Shown here one piece after another: positions 52,600-61,743 of a stretch of DNA of 64,000 nt. The position numbers and the translations under genes were made by a program. The DNA is from Streptomyces sp. A1136 (GTDB taxonomy: Bacteria > Actinomycetota > Actinomycetes > Streptomycetales > Streptomycetaceae). The DNA is taken from assembly GCF_004795055.1 (NCBI RefSeq), contig NZ_SSBJ01000003.1, forward strand, positions 186,001 to 250,000, written 5' to 3'. The notes under the pieces are model-generated. The model was given only the letters and a program-made list of their open reading frames with translations. It searched no databases and was not told the origin of the DNA. Every line of letters begins with the position of its first letter. Position 1 is the first letter of the stretch.

Positions 52600-52951
52600 A
52601 CGTATCACCAAGTTTCCGGGACAAGATCAACTTCGCGCCAAGAAGACCCTAATCGCCTTCAACACTTTGTTGACCTGCACATATCCGTGCCAAGCATGTC
52701 TTGCCCAACGCGGGGACAGGCTTTCCGTCCCGCACACCAGTGCTTTACCAGCCCATGGGTGATCATTGGTCGAAGCACACGGGCGCCAGAGTAGGACCCG
52801 CACTTTTCCGCCGAGTTAACCCACGTTTCCGAGAGGCACCCGGTTCACCCCCGGAAGTGGTGAATCGGGTCGACCTCGACGCGGCAGCCGGCGCGACATG
52901 GGGCTCGGGCGGCTCGACGGGACGGTCGAGCGGCTCCTCCCGCCCGCGCCC
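52600..52951. promoter_or_regulatory. Upstream region of the urease operon with palindrome
   Basis: The stretch up to about 52720 is lower in GC than its surroundings and is the probable ureA promoter region. A perfect inverted repeat TCAACA-CTT-TGTTGA lies at 52659-52673, 60-74 bases upstream of the start. TAGGGT on the minus strand (52645-52650) is a possible -10 box. The remaining bases to the HATPase gene hold nothing I recognise. I did not find a full GlnR box (GTnAC-n6-GAAAC repeated). Confidence 0.5.
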
Positions 52952-53401
52952 TCAGCAGCCGGTGACGGTCCTCGCCGGGGCCCCGGCCCTCCAGGGAAGG
53001 GCGATCCACACCGTCTTGCCGCCGTCCTCGGTCGGCGTGACCGACAGACGGCCGCCCGCCTCGGCGGCGAGCCAGCGGATGATGACCATCCCCCGCCCGT
53101 TGTCCTGCTGGACGGCGGCCGGCAGTCGTCGGGGACGGCGCGGGTGACTGTCCGTCACCCCGACCCGCAACCACTCGCCGCGCTCCAACCGGACGTCCAC
53201 GGTGAAGGTGGGCGACTGCCCGAAGGTGTGCTGCACCGCGTTGGTCGCCAGCTCGGAGACGATCAGCCGGACGGTGTCGGCCGTCTCCGACTCCTCGGGC
53301 AGTCCCCATTCACCGAGCACCTCCGCGACGTACCGGCGGGCCGCGGCGACCGCGGCCGGGTCGCTCGGCAGAGTGACGGATGCTTCCTGGTGGTCTGCCA
53401 T
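52952..53401 (-). CDS. HATPase_c anti-sigma-factor-like ATP-binding protein
   Basis: The 149-residue protein is an RsbW/SpoIIAB-type ATPase domain alone: SELATNAVQHT is the N box (about 50-60), VTDSHPRRP the G1 area and DNGRGMVIIRWLAAEAGG the G2 area. It may bind a sigma factor or act as a signal protein. In Streptomyces it typically stands beside an XRE-DUF5753 regulator and a DUF397 protein, as here. AAAGGG stands before the ATG. It is divergent from the regulator gene. Confidence 0.92.
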   Translation of the reverse strand: MADHQEASVTLPSDPAAVAAARRYVAEVLGEWGLPEESETADTVRLIVSELATNAVQHTFGQSPTFTVDVRLERGEWLRVGVTDSHPRRPRRLPAAVQQDNGRGMVIIRWLAAEAGGRLSVTPTEDGGKTVWIALPWRAGAPARTVTGC

Positions 53402-53497
53402 GGCGACGTCCCTTTCCCACCGGGGCGCAGCCGCCCCGGATCTACGCTGAGCGTCAGAGTGCACCCATCGTGCCGTCGTTTCCTTCGTTCCCCCAAG

Positions 53498-53513
53498 ATA
53501 TGCATATATCTGT
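53498..53513. promoter_or_regulatory. AT-rich near-palindrome between HATPase and XRE genes
   Basis: AGATATGCATATATCT (53498-53513) is 16 bases, nearly self-complementary, in an otherwise GC-rich genome. It lies between divergent starts, about 85-100 bases from each. It may be the XRE regulator operator or part of the promoters. Confidence 0.5.
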
Positions 53514-53597
53514 CGCTCAATGCGGTGAACTCTGCTACGGAAGAGCGTATTTGGACGACAGACTGGTGCGAGGTGTGCCGGTGGAAGGAGAGCGGGT

Positions 53598-54485
53598 ATG
53601 CAGCACGGTCCCGCGGTACGCCGCCGCAAGCTGGGCGAGGAATTGCGTGCGCTCCGTGACCGTACCGGCCTCACCAGTGGTGAGGCCGCCCGGTTGGTGG
53701 GATGGCACCAGTCGAAAATCAGCCGCATCGAAACGGGTCGAAGTGGCGTGAAAACGGAGGACATCCGGCTCCTGCTCGATGCCTACGGAGACCTGGTGAG
53801 CCCCCAACAGCGGGCCCTGCTGGAGGCGCTGGGCGCCTCGGCCGCGGGCCCCGGGGCCGGGGGCGGCGACCGTGCGCCCGGCCGCCAGTGGTGGCACGAC
53901 TACCGTGGGCTGCTGCCCCAGGAGTACCGCGACTTCATCAGCCTGGAGGCGGGGGCCCGCTCCGCCCGGACCGTCGAACTCTCGGTGGTCCCGGGCCTGC
54001 TGCAGACGCCCGGATACGCGCGGGCCGTGACCCGGGCCGCGCTGGGCGGGCTGCCGGAGCCCAAGGTGGACGCCCTGGTCGAGGTGCGCCTGGCACGCCA
54101 GTCGGTGCTGCGGGCCGACCCCCCGCTCGAACTCAGCGCGGTGCTGGACGAGGCGGTCCTGCGCCGGCAGATCGGAGGGGACGGGGTCATGCGGGAACAG
54201 TTGCGACACCTGGTGGAGGTGGCGCGACTGCCCCAAGTGCGGCTACAGGTACTGCCGTTCAGTGTGGGGGGTCATCTCGGCCTGACCGGACCGTTCGTAA
54301 TTTTCTCATTTCCGAACATCGCCGATCTGGACGTGGTGGTCCTCGACCATTTGACGAGTAGCCTCTACCTGGAGCGGAAGGAAGACCTTGAGGCGTACAG
54401 CGCCGCGTTCCGCACCATCCAGGCGCACGCCCTCCCGCCCCATGACTCGTCGGACCTGATCAGCTCTATCGCTGACGACGTGTAA
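53598..54485 (+). CDS. XRE-type regulator with DUF5753 domain
   Basis: The 295-residue protein has an N-terminal helix-turn-helix (about 8-62: LGEELRALRDRTGLTSGEAA, then WHQSKISRIETGRSGV) and a C-terminal DUF5753 domain (about 100-280: SRTVELSVVPGLLQTPGYAR, ELSAVLDEAVLRRQIGG, LPFSVGGHLGLTGPFVIFSF). This layout is that of the many Streptomyces regulators encoded with DUF397 and HATPase proteins, of which AbaA-type and BldB-linked examples affect development and antibiotics. Its GGAGAG before ATG is clear. DUF397 follows after 12 bases. Confidence 0.94.
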   Translation: MQHGPAVRRRKLGEELRALRDRTGLTSGEAARLVGWHQSKISRIETGRSGVKTEDIRLLLDAYGDLVSPQQRALLEALGASAAGPGAGGGDRAPGRQWWHDYRGLLPQEYRDFISLEAGARSARTVELSVVPGLLQTPGYARAVTRAALGGLPEPKVDALVEVRLARQSVLRADPPLELSAVLDEAVLRRQIGGDGVMREQLRHLVEVARLPQVRLQVLPFSVGGHLGLTGPFVIFSFPNIADLDVVVLDHLTSSLYLERKEDLEAYSAAFRTIQAHALPPHDSSDLISSIADDV

Positions 54486-54497
54486 GGAGGCACCCCC

Positions 54498-54719
54498 GTG
54501 TCCGCAACCCCCTTATCCACCCGCGGACTTCTGATCAGCGCGCGGTGGCGGCGGAGCAGCCGCAGCACCGGAATGAACAATTGCGTGGAAGCCGCCGTCC
54601 TCAGTGGTGGTCTCCTGGCCGTTCGCGACTCCAAGCGGACGGAGGGCCCGGCCGTGCTCTTCACCGGACCCGCCTGGGACGGCTTCCTCGCCTCGGTCCG
54701 GGCGGACGCCCCGGCCTGA
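54498..54719 (+). CDS. DUF397 protein
   Basis: The 73-residue protein carries the DUF397 pattern: ARWRRSSRSTGMNNCVEAAV, LLAVRDSKRTEGPAVLFTG and WDGFLASVR. DUF397 proteins, which include BldB relatives, are small partners of XRE-DUF5753 regulators; a toxin-antitoxin-like or anti-regulator role has been proposed but is unsettled. GTG start after AAGGAGG. The stop is only three bases from the convergent bioF stop. Confidence 0.93.
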   Translation: MSATPLSTRGLLISARWRRSSRSTGMNNCVEAAVLSGGLLAVRDSKRTEGPAVLFTGPAWDGFLASVRADAPA

Positions 54720-54722
54720 CGT

Positions 54723-55895
54723 TCAGCCGTCCGTGGCTCCGGCGGGAGCGGTCCGCAGGATCACCGCGACGGCCCGACTGATCTCGTCCCCCGTGAGATC
54801 GGCCCGGGCGGTCAGCCGCAACCGGGAAATGCCGTCCGGGACCGACGGCGGCCGGAAGCACCCCACGGACAGACCTGCCTCGCGGCAGTCGGCGGCCCAG
54901 CGCAGTGCCGCCGAAGCCGACGGGGCCCGTACCGACACCACGGCCGCGTCCGGCCGGGCCGAGGTCAGGCCGGACGCGGTGAGCCGCCCGTAGAGCAGGG
55001 CGGCCACCTCCCGAGCCCGCGCGGCGCGTTCCGGTTCCCGTCCCAGCAGGCGCACACCGGCGAGCGCCGCCCCCGCGGCGGCCGGGGCCAGCCCCGTGTC
55101 GAAGATGAACGTGCGGGCCGTGTTGACGAGATGCCGGATCACCTTGGCCGGCCCGAGCACGGCGCCGCCCTGACTGCCCAAGGACTTCGACAGGGTCATC
55201 GTCGCGACCACTCCGGGCGCGCCCGCGAGCCCGGCCGCGTGCAGCGCTCCCCGGCCGCCCTCACCCAGGACGCCGAGCCCGTGGGCGTCGTCCACCACCA
55301 GGGCGGCCCCCTCCTCCCGGCAGGCGGCGGCGTAGCCGGCGAGCGGGGCGGCGTCCCCGTCGACGGAGAACACCGAGTCGCTGACCAACAGGGACCGGCC
55401 CTGGTGCCCGGCGAGCGTCTTGCGCGCCGCGTCCGCGTCGCCGTGCGGGATCACGGCGACGTCCGCGCGCGCGAGCCGACAGCCGTCGACGATCGAGGCG
55501 TGGTTCCCCGCGTCCGACACGACGAGCGTGCCGCGGTCGCTCAACGCGGTGACGGCGGCGAGATTGGCCGCGTACCCGGACGAAAGGACCAAAGCGGCCT
55601 CGAAGCCGCAGAACGCCGCGAGTTCGCGCTCCAGCGTGGCGTGCAGCTCGGTCGTGCCGGTGACCAGGCGGGAGCCGGTGGCTCCGCCGCCCCAGCGCTC
55701 GGCCGCGCGCTGGGCGCCGGCGACCACCTCGGGGTGCCGGGACAGTCCGAGGTAGTCGTTGCTCGCGAGGTCCAGCAGCGGTGAGGAGGCCGGGCGCGGA
55801 CGCAGCGTCCGGACGAGCCCGGCCCGCTCGCGCGCCAGGTGCGCCTCGTCGATCCAGGCGAAGACGTCCGGGGGCTCTGGGGGGTGCTGGAGCAT
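54723..55895 (-). CDS. bioF: 8-amino-7-oxononanoate synthase
   Basis: The 390-residue PLP enzyme joins pimeloyl-CoA/ACP with alanine in biotin synthesis. LDLASNDYLGLSRHPEVV and GGGATGSRLVTGTTELHATL are typical. The PLP lysine is in TMTLSKSLGSQGG (about K237), and DDAHGLGVLG and SDAGNHASIVDGCR are further active-site segments. Start at ATG after GAGGA. It is divergent from bioB and not in the bioBAD operon. Confidence 0.96.
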   Translation of the reverse strand: MLQHPPEPPDVFAWIDEAHLARERAGLVRTLRPRPASSPLLDLASNDYLGLSRHPEVVAGAQRAAERWGGGATGSRLVTGTTELHATLERELAAFCGFEAALVLSSGYAANLAAVTALSDRGTLVVSDAGNHASIVDGCRLARADVAVIPHGDADAARKTLAGHQGRSLLVSDSVFSVDGDAAPLAGYAAACREEGAALVVDDAHGLGVLGEGGRGALHAAGLAGAPGVVATMTLSKSLGSQGGAVLGPAKVIRHLVNTARTFIFDTGLAPAAAGAALAGVRLLGREPERAARAREVAALLYGRLTASGLTSARPDAAVVSVRAPSASAALRWAADCREAGLSVGCFRPPSVPDGISRLRLTARADLTGDEISRAVAVILRTAPAGATDG

Positions 55896-56004
55896 CGGTG
55901 GGGTCCTCGCGTTTTGTCGGCTGTCCACAGGCCTGCTAGACCTTAGCCCGCCGGGACGCCAGCGCCGGGTGTGGCGATACACACACTGCGCTCAAGCGAT
56001 GTTG

Positions 56005-56010
56005 TAGGAT
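56005..56010 (+). promoter_or_regulatory. Possible -10 box of the bioBAD operon
   Basis: TAGGAT lies about 44 bases upstream of the bioB ATG, in a low-GC stretch (CACACTGCGCTCAAGCGATG before it). No good -35 box is visible at 17-18 bases. I found no BioQ-like dyad or BirA-like operator in the intergenic region. Confidence 0.35.
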
Positions 56011-56053
56011 AACTCCTTGGCCGTGAGCGGTCGCGTGGTCCAGGATCGGCGTC

Positions 56054-57316
56054 ATGGACCTGCTGAACACCCTGGTGGAAAAGGGGCTGCGGCGCGAGCT
56101 GCCGACCCGCGAAGAGGCACTCGCCGTACTGGCGACTTCCGACGACGAACTGCTCGACGTGGTGGCCGCGGCCGGCAAGGTGCGCCGCCAGTGGTTCGGC
56201 CGGCGAGTCAAGCTGAACTACTTGGTCAACCTGAAGTCGGGACTGTGCCCGGAGGACTGCTCCTACTGTTCCCAGCGCCTGGGATCGAAGGCCGAGATCC
56301 TCAAGTACACCTGGTTGAAGCCCGAGGAGGCCTCCCAGGCCGCCGCCGCCGGTGTCGCGGGCGGCGCGAAGCGCGTCTGCCTCGTGGCGAGCGGACGCGG
56401 TCCGACGGACCGTGACGTGGAGCGGGTCGGCAAGACGATCGAGGCGATCAAGGAGCAGAACGAGGGCGTCGAGGTCTGCGCCTGCCTCGGCCTGCTCTCC
56501 GAGGGCCAGGCGGAACGCCTCAAGGACGCGGGCGCCGACGCCTACAACCACAACCTCAACACGTCCGAGGCGACGTACGGTCAGATCACCAAGACGCACA
56601 CCTACGCGGACCGGGTCGACACCGTACAAAAGGCGCACGCGGCGGGTCTGTCCGCGTGCTCCGGTCTGATCGCGGGCATGGGCGAGAGCGACGAGGACCT
56701 GGTCGACGTCGTCTACTCGCTGCGCGAACTGGACCCGGACTCGGTGCCCGTCAACTTCCTGATCCCCTTCGAGGGCACCCCGCTGGCCAAGGAGTGGAAC
56801 CTCACCCCGCAGCGCTGCCTGCGCATCCTGGCGATGACGCGCTTCGTCTGCCCCGACGTCGAGGTCCGCCTCGCGGGCGGCCGTGAGGTGCACCTGCGCA
56901 GCATGCAGCCGCTCGCCCTGCACCTGGTGAACTCGATCTTCCTGGGCGACTACCTGACGAGTGAGGGCCAGGCCGGCCAGGCCGACCTCGACATGATCGC
57001 CGACGCCGGTTTCGAGGTGGAGGGCGCCGGTTCGACGACCCTTCCCGCACACCGCTCGGAGCGGGCGGCGGCCGGCGGCTGCGGCTCGCACGGCGCGGCC
57101 GGTTCCGTCTGCGGCTCGGCCGCCCCGGGCGACTCCGCCGACGCCCCGGGATGCGGTTCCGCGTGCGGCGGCTGCTCGGGTCACCCGGAGCCCTCCGCGC
57201 ACCCGGCCCCCCAGGAGGCTCCCGTGCGCGCCCAGGCGGAAGCCGGAGAGGTGCGCTCGGACCTGGTGGCGGTACGCCGCCGCGGCGCGGGGACGGATCT
57301 CGCCCCCAATGCCTGA
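56054..57316 (+). CDS. bioB: Biotin synthase with cysteine-rich C-terminal tail
   Basis: The 420-residue radical SAM enzyme inserts sulfur into dethiobiotin. The SAM cluster is [10 protein letters not shown] (about 64-73), where C-x3-C-x2-C is standard. The auxiliary-cluster residues match the classical type: [33 protein letters not shown] and the arginine in [12 protein letters not shown]. The core ends near residue 335. An extra tail of about 80 residues follows, with five cysteines among Gly/Ala/Ser (for instance [11 protein letters not shown]). The gene overlaps bioA by eight bases. The tail is unexpected for the E. coli enzyme (346 residues). Confidence 0.97.
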   Translation: MDLLNTLVEKGLRRELPTREEALAVLATSDDELLDVVAAAGKVRRQWFGRRVKLNYLVNLKSGLCPEDCSYCSQRLGSKAEILKYTWLKPEEASQAAAAGVAGGAKRVCLVASGRGPTDRDVERVGKTIEAIKEQNEGVEVCACLGLLSEGQAERLKDAGADAYNHNLNTSEATYGQITKTHTYADRVDTVQKAHAAGLSACSGLIAGMGESDEDLVDVVYSLRELDPDSVPVNFLIPFEGTPLAKEWNLTPQRCLRILAMTRFVCPDVEVRLAGGREVHLRSMQPLALHLVNSIFLGDYLTSEGQAGQADLDMIADAGFEVEGAGSTTLPAHRSERAAAGGCGSHGAAGSVCGSAAPGDSADAPGCGSACGGCSGHPEPSAHPAPQEAPVRAQAEAGEVRSDLVAVRRRGAGTDLAPNA

Positions 57317-58619
57317 TCAGCACGACGTGTCGGCCGGCGCTCTGCTGGCGCTGGACCGGCAGCACGTCTGGCACCCGTACGGCCCGATGCCCGGGCGGCA
57401 GGAGCCTTTGGTCGTCTCCTCCGCCGGGGGTGTCCGGCTGCGGCTGGGCGCCCCGGCCGGTGGTCGGGAGGAGTTGGTCGACGGCATGTCCTCCTGGTGG
57501 GCGGCCATCCACGGCTACAACCACCCGGTGCTGAACGAGGCCGTCACCGCCCAACTGGGCCGGATGTCGCACGTGATGTTCGGCGGGCTCACCCACGAGC
57601 CCGCCGTCCGGCTGGCCGCGAAGCTGGTCCAGATCACCCCCGCCGGTCTGGAGCACGTCTTCCTCGCCGACTCGGGTTCGGTCTCGGTCGAGGTCGCGGT
57701 CAAGATGTGCCTCCAGTACTGGCGCTCCCTCGGCCGTCCCGGCAAGACCCGGCTGCTGACCTGGCGCGGCGGCTACCACGGGGACACCTGGCAGCCGATG
57801 GCGGTCTGCGACCCCGAGGGCGGGATGCACGAGCTGTGGTCGGGGCAGTTGCCCCGACAGGTGTTCGCCGACGCGCCGCCCGGCGGCTTCGACTCCCCGC
57901 CGGACCCCGCCTACACCGCGCACCTGCGCTCCCTGGTCGCCACGCACGCGCACGAACTGGCCGCCGTGATCGTGGAACCGGTGGTCCAGGGCGCGGGCGG
58001 GATGCGCTTCCACAACCCCGGATACCTGCGCGTGCTGCGGGAGCTGTGCGACGAGTACGACGTCCTGCTGATCCTCGACGAGATCGCCACGGGCTTCGGC
58101 CGCACCGGCGCCCTGTTCGCCGCCGACCACGCGGGGATCACTCCCGACGTGATGTGCCTGGGGAAGGCGCTGACCGGCGGCTACCTCACCCTGGCGGCGA
58201 CGCTGTGCACGGCGCGGGTGGCCGACGGGATCTCGCGCGGGGAGGTGCCGGTCCTGGCCCACGGGCCGACCTTCATGGGCAACCCGCTGGCCACGGCGGT
58301 CGCGCTGGCGTCCGTCGAACTGTTGCTGGGCCAGGACTGGGCGGTGGAGGTCAAGCGGATCGAGGCCGGACTGCGGGAGGGGCTGGCCCCCGCCGCGGCC
58401 CTGCCCGGGGTGAAGGACGTACGGGTGCTGGGCGCGATCGGCGTCGTCCAGCTCGACCACGAGGTCGACGTGGCCGCCGCGACGCGGGCGGCGGTGCGCG
58501 AGGGCGTCTGGCTGCGCCCGTTCCGCGATCTGATCTACACGATGCCGCCGTTCGTGACGGGTGACGAGGACGTGGCCCGCATCTGTCGTGCCGTCCGCGC
58601 GGCCGCCCAGGAGGGGTGA
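57309..58619 (+). CDS. bioA: Adenosylmethionine-8-amino-7-oxononanoate aminotransferase
   Basis: The 436-residue class III aminotransferase uses SAM as amino donor to make 7,8-diaminononanoate. Marks are HVWHPYGPM near the start, [16 protein letters not shown], the strand with [15 protein letters not shown] (about 255-269) and the PLP lysine in LGKALTGGY (about K281). The start overlaps bioB, showing coupled translation. Nothing is unusual in it. Confidence 0.97.
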   Translation: MPDQHDVSAGALLALDRQHVWHPYGPMPGRQEPLVVSSAGGVRLRLGAPAGGREELVDGMSSWWAAIHGYNHPVLNEAVTAQLGRMSHVMFGGLTHEPAVRLAAKLVQITPAGLEHVFLADSGSVSVEVAVKMCLQYWRSLGRPGKTRLLTWRGGYHGDTWQPMAVCDPEGGMHELWSGQLPRQVFADAPPGGFDSPPDPAYTAHLRSLVATHAHELAAVIVEPVVQGAGGMRFHNPGYLRVLRELCDEYDVLLILDEIATGFGRTGALFAADHAGITPDVMCLGKALTGGYLTLAATLCTARVADGISRGEVPVLAHGPTFMGNPLATAVALASVELLLGQDWAVEVKRIEAGLREGLAPAAALPGVKDVRVLGAIGVVQLDHEVDVAAATRAAVREGVWLRPFRDLIYTMPPFVTGDEDVARICRAVRAAAQEG

Positions 58620-58620
58620 C

Positions 58621-59340
58621 ATGACGATCCTCTTCGTATCCGGTACGGGCACGGAGATCGGCAAGACGGTGGTGACCTCCGCGGTCGCCGCCGCGGCGGT
58701 CGCCGCCGGCCGGTCGGTCGCGGTGCTCAAACCCGCCCAGACGGGCGTCGGGCCGGACGAGCCGGGTGACGCGGCCGAGGTCGCCAGGCTCGCGGGACCG
58801 TCCGTCACGGCGCGGGAACTGGCGCGCTACCCGGAGCCGTTGGCCCCGGACACGGCGGCCCGCCGTTCCGGCCTGCCGACCCTTTCCCCGGCCGACGTCG
58901 CGCAGGCGGCCCGGAAGCTGGCGGCCTCGCACGACCTCGTCCTCGTGGAAGGCGCCGGCGGTTTGCTGGTCCGCTTCGACGAGGCGGGACACACGCTCGC
59001 CGACGCGGCGCGGCTGCTGGACGCGCCGGTCCTGATCGTCGCCCCGGCGGCCCTGGGTACGCTCAACTCCGCGGCCCTGACTGCGGAGGCGCTGGCGGCG
59101 CGGGAGCTGACCTCGCCGGGCGTGGTGATCGGCAGTTGGCCGGCCTCCCCCGACCTGGCGATGCGCTGCAATCTGGCCGACCTCCCGAGGGTGTCGGGCC
59201 TGCCGCTGCTCGGCGCGGTCCCGCAGGGCAGCGGCGCGCTGGCGCCCGCCGCGTTCCGGGCGGCGGCCCCGACCTGGCTCGCCCCGCCCCTGCACGGCGA
59301 CTGGTCGGCGTCCTCCTTCACGGCCACCTGGCCGGCCTGA
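58621..59340 (+). CDS. bioD: Dethiobiotin synthetase
   Basis: The 239-residue enzyme forms the ureido ring from diaminononanoate and CO2 with ATP. The P-loop is [12 protein letters not shown] (about 7-18). LKPAQTGV and [15 protein letters not shown] are family motifs. It starts one base after the bioA stop (preceded by GGAGGGG in the end of bioA). The operon is therefore bioB-bioA-bioD; bioF faces away and bioC/bioH are not here. Confidence 0.96.
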   Translation: MTILFVSGTGTEIGKTVVTSAVAAAAVAAGRSVAVLKPAQTGVGPDEPGDAAEVARLAGPSVTARELARYPEPLAPDTAARRSGLPTLSPADVAQAARKLAASHDLVLVEGAGGLLVRFDEAGHTLADAARLLDAPVLIVAPAALGTLNSAALTAEALAARELTSPGVVIGSWPASPDLAMRCNLADLPRVSGLPLLGAVPQGSGALAPAAFRAAAPTWLAPPLHGDWSASSFTATWPA

Positions 59341-59462
59341 GCCCGGCGCCCGGCCCGGACGCGCCTGTGCTGGGGGCGCGGACCGGCCGGGGCGCCGTGG
59401 GGGCGGGCGCGGCAGGGCGCGACGGGGGGCGTTACGGCCGTTGTCGGCGCGGCGGCGCGCGC

Positions 59463-59520
59463 CGCCTGCCGGCTCGGTGCCCGTCTGCCGGCTCGGTGGC
59501 CGCCTGCCCGCTCAGTGGCC
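59463..59520. repeat. 19-bp tandem repeat, three copies, between convergent genes
   Basis: Copies of a unit close to CCGCCTGCCGGCTCGGTGG begin at 59463, 59481 and 59500, with 18-19-base spacing and two to four mismatches. The array covers the last codons and stop of the convergent lipoprotein gene. It is in the space after bioD. Confidence 0.85.
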
Positions 59521-60147
59521 GCCGCGGGGCTCGTGGCAGCCGCCCTCCAGGTACACCCCGTGGACCTCGATCTTCACCGGCGGCCCCAGGTACCCCGTCA
59601 CACACGGCCCGCTCTCCGGGACCGACAGCACGAAGGTCAGGTTCTCCGGCCCCGACCCGTACACGTCGCCGCTCTCGACCCGGTAGCCCAGCCCCGTCAG
59701 CCGAACGCGGAGCTCCTCCGTGGTGCGGGGCGTCCCCTTGCCGTCGGAACCGCCCAGCCCCGCCTCGATCCGCGCGGCGTGCGCGTCGCCCCGGCACCGG
59801 GCGGCGGGGGTGAGCGGGGCCTGGGTCTTGTACCCGTGGTTTTCGACGTACTTGCGCGCCGCCGGGTCCGTCGGCAGTTCGGCCGGGGTGCTCGCCGCGG
59901 TCGGGAGTGTCTCGGCCTTGCCCGCGCACCGCGCGGCGACCTCCGGGAAGAGCTTGTCGTGGCGCTCCACGGCGGCCGCGGCCCGGGCCGCGTAATCGAT
60001 GCTCGGCGCCGCGGAAGGGGCCGCGGAAGGGGCGGCCGACGCTGCCGCCGGCCCGGCGCCCGGGGCTACTGTGGTCCCACAGGCGGTCAGCGCGAGCAGT
60101 CCCGCCGTGAGCAGCACGGTACGGGCCGGGTCGGTGCGGAACGTCAC
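59512..60147 (-). CDS. Putative lipoprotein, unknown function
   Basis: The 211-residue protein has a lipoprotein signal (VLLTAGLLALTACGTT, lipidated cysteine about residue 23), then a low-complexity Ala/Ser/Pro linker (ASAAPSAAPSAAPS) and a soluble domain from about 50. Cysteines at RCAGKAETL, RCRGDAH, GPCVTGY and GGCHEP may form disulfides. I do not recognise the fold. The GTG start is preceded by CTGGAG. It stands alone, convergent to bioD. Confidence 0.8.
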   Translation of the reverse strand: MTFRTDPARTVLLTAGLLALTACGTTVAPGAGPAAASAAPSAAPSAAPSIDYAARAAAAVERHDKLFPEVAARCAGKAETLPTAASTPAELPTDPAARKYVENHGYKTQAPLTPAARCRGDAHAARIEAGLGGSDGKGTPRTTEELRVRLTGLGYRVESGDVYGSGPENLTFVLSVPESGPCVTGYLGPPVKIEVHGVYLEGGCHEPRGGH

Positions 60148-60378
60148 GGCGTCTCCAGGTCCTGTGGCGGCCCTACACACAAGGGCCGAGTCATCCGATT
60201 ATCCGCACGGTTCGACCGGGGTTCCTGAGTACGCGTACTCACTCCCGCGGTCCCAACTCCCCCGCTGCGGCGGCCCGTAGCACACGCCACCGGCGGTCCC
60301 ACCGGTTTCGCCGGCCGCCCGGACGGGGAACAGCCCGGCAGGGCAACCGCACCCGTCGAACCCGCCCGGAGGCCCGTC

Positions 60379-61044
60379 ATGCCCGCTTCACCTCTCGGTT
60401 CGAATCCCGTCCACCACCCCCTCTTCGCCCGGTTCTACGCCCGCGTCAGCACCACCGCCGACACGCGGGGCGGTATCGCCGCCGTCCGGCACGAGCTCCT
60501 GCAAGGGATCTCCGGCCGCGTCATCGAGATCGGGGCGGGCAACGGACTGAACTTCGCCCACTACCCCCGCGCCGTCTCCGAGGTCGTCGCCGTCGAACCG
60601 GAGCGCGTCCTGCGCCGGCGCGCGGCCGCGGCGGCGCTGCGCGCCGAGATCCCGGTGGATCTGGTGCCCGGTGTCGCGGAGGCCCTCCCGGTCAAGAGCG
60701 AAGCCTTCGACGCCGCCGTCGCTTCGCTCGTGCTGTGCACCGTACGGAGCCTTCCGCGGGCGCTGTCCGAGCTCTACCGCGTACTGCGCCCGGACGGCGA
60801 GCTGCGCTTCTTCGAGCACGGTCTGGCGCCGGGGCCGGGCATGGCCGGCGTCCAGCGCGCCCTGGACCGGACCGTCTGGCCCCGCCTGTTCGGCAACTGC
60901 CACACCGCGCGCGACCCGCTGGCCTCGATCGAGGCCGCCGGGTTCCGGATCGTCTCGCAAAGAACGTTCCGCCTGCCCGAGCGGGGACCGGCGCTGCCGA
61001 CCTCGTACTGCGTCCTGGGCACGGCCCGCCGGGGCGTCGACTGA
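60379..61044 (+). CDS. Class I SAM-dependent methyltransferase (METTL7/PMT-like)
   Basis: The 221-residue protein has the SAM loop VIEIGAGNGLNFAHYP (about 48-63), acidic residue in VAVEPERVLRR and ASLVLCTVRSLPRALSELYR and LRFFEHGLAPGPG. The sequence resembles phosphatidylethanolamine N-methyltransferase-like and METTL7-type proteins. The substrate is not known. The ATG follows GGAGG with six bases between. It is convergent to the GNAT gene. Confidence 0.9.
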   Translation: MPASPLGSNPVHHPLFARFYARVSTTADTRGGIAAVRHELLQGISGRVIEIGAGNGLNFAHYPRAVSEVVAVEPERVLRRRAAAAALRAEIPVDLVPGVAEALPVKSEAFDAAVASLVLCTVRSLPRALSELYRVLRPDGELRFFEHGLAPGPGMAGVQRALDRTVWPRLFGNCHTARDPLASIEAAGFRIVSQRTFRLPERGPALPTSYCVLGTARRGVD

Positions 61045-61123
61045 GCCGTCCCCGCTGCCGGGACGGGGCGACCGACCGGCCTGCCCGGGGACCGCGGGGC
61101 GCGCTGCCGGTCCGCCGGGCCGC

Positions 61124-61155
61124 CCGACCGTGGGGCCGGTCCGACCGTGGGGCCG
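61124..61155. repeat. 17-bp direct repeat between convergent genes
   Basis: CCGACCGTGGGGCCGGT (61124-61140) is followed directly by CCGACCGTGGGGCCG (61141-61155). It lies between the methyltransferase stop and the convergent GNAT stop. Confidence 0.85.
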
Positions 61156-61174
61156 TCGGGCCTTTCCGTCGGCG

Positions 61175-61600
61175 TCAGCCCTCCAGCGGCTTGACCCAGC
61201 GCGTCCAGTGGTCCTCCGGGTGGTACCCGCCCGCCCGCCAGGCCGCGTGCGCCGGCGTGTTGCGGTCGAGCACCATCGCGTCGGCCCGCCGACCTCCGAG
61301 CTCGGAGAAACGCTCCTCCGCGGCGGCCAGGAGCGCCGCCCCGATGCCCTGCCTGCGGTGCTCCGGGTGCACCGCGAGCCGGTAGAGGTGGCAGCGCCAA
61401 CCGTCGAACCCGGCTATCACCGTGCCGACGAGTTCACCGTCCCGGCGGGCGAGGAGCAGGGCGTGCGGGTCGCGGGCGTGCAATTGCCCGACGCCCGGCA
61501 GGTCGTCACTGATGCTCGCGCCCTCGGCGGCGGTCTTCCAGAAGGCCAGTACGGCGCCGAGATCCGCGGCCGACGCGGCGGCGATTTGAAGATCACTCAT
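61175..61600 (-). CDS. GNAT family N-acetyltransferase
   Basis: The 141-residue protein has the GNAT fold: LHARDPHALLLARRDGELVG, the acetyl-CoA loop HPEHRRQGIGAALLAAAEER (about 80-99) and DRNTPAHAAWRAGGY near the end. The substrate cannot be assigned. It starts at an ATG after GGGAT (weak site). It is divergent from the CNNM gene with about 210 bases between them. Confidence 0.9.
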   Translation of the reverse strand: MSDLQIAAASAADLGAVLAFWKTAAEGASISDDLPGVGQLHARDPHALLLARRDGELVGTVIAGFDGWRCHLYRLAVHPEHRRQGIGAALLAAAEERFSELGGRRADAMVLDRNTPAHAAWRAGGYHPEDHWTRWVKPLEG

Positions 61601-61743
61601 ACGGCGATCCCAGCACCCGGCGGTTCCGGTCGAAAAGCACACCCCTTCCCCTTTGCCCATCCTTTACCATGTCGGGAACGTCCTCCCGACCGAAAGGTGT
61701 GAGCGTCCGCCCATGGGCGAGCCTCCCAGTACCCGTAGCCGAT

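Noticed and set aside
52600..52720. GlnR box upstream of ureA
   Set aside because: GGAAAC occurs but the second half (GTnAC at the right distance) is missing.
55896..56053. BioQ or BirA operator between bioF and bioB
   Set aside because: No TGAAC-n3-GTTCA-type dyad or other known biotin operator is visible.
60388..60420. GGTTCGAATCCCG, resembling a tRNA T-arm
   Set aside because: The stem bases do not pair and no acceptor, D or anticodon arms surround it. It is the coding start of the methyltransferase gene (SPLGSNPVHHP).
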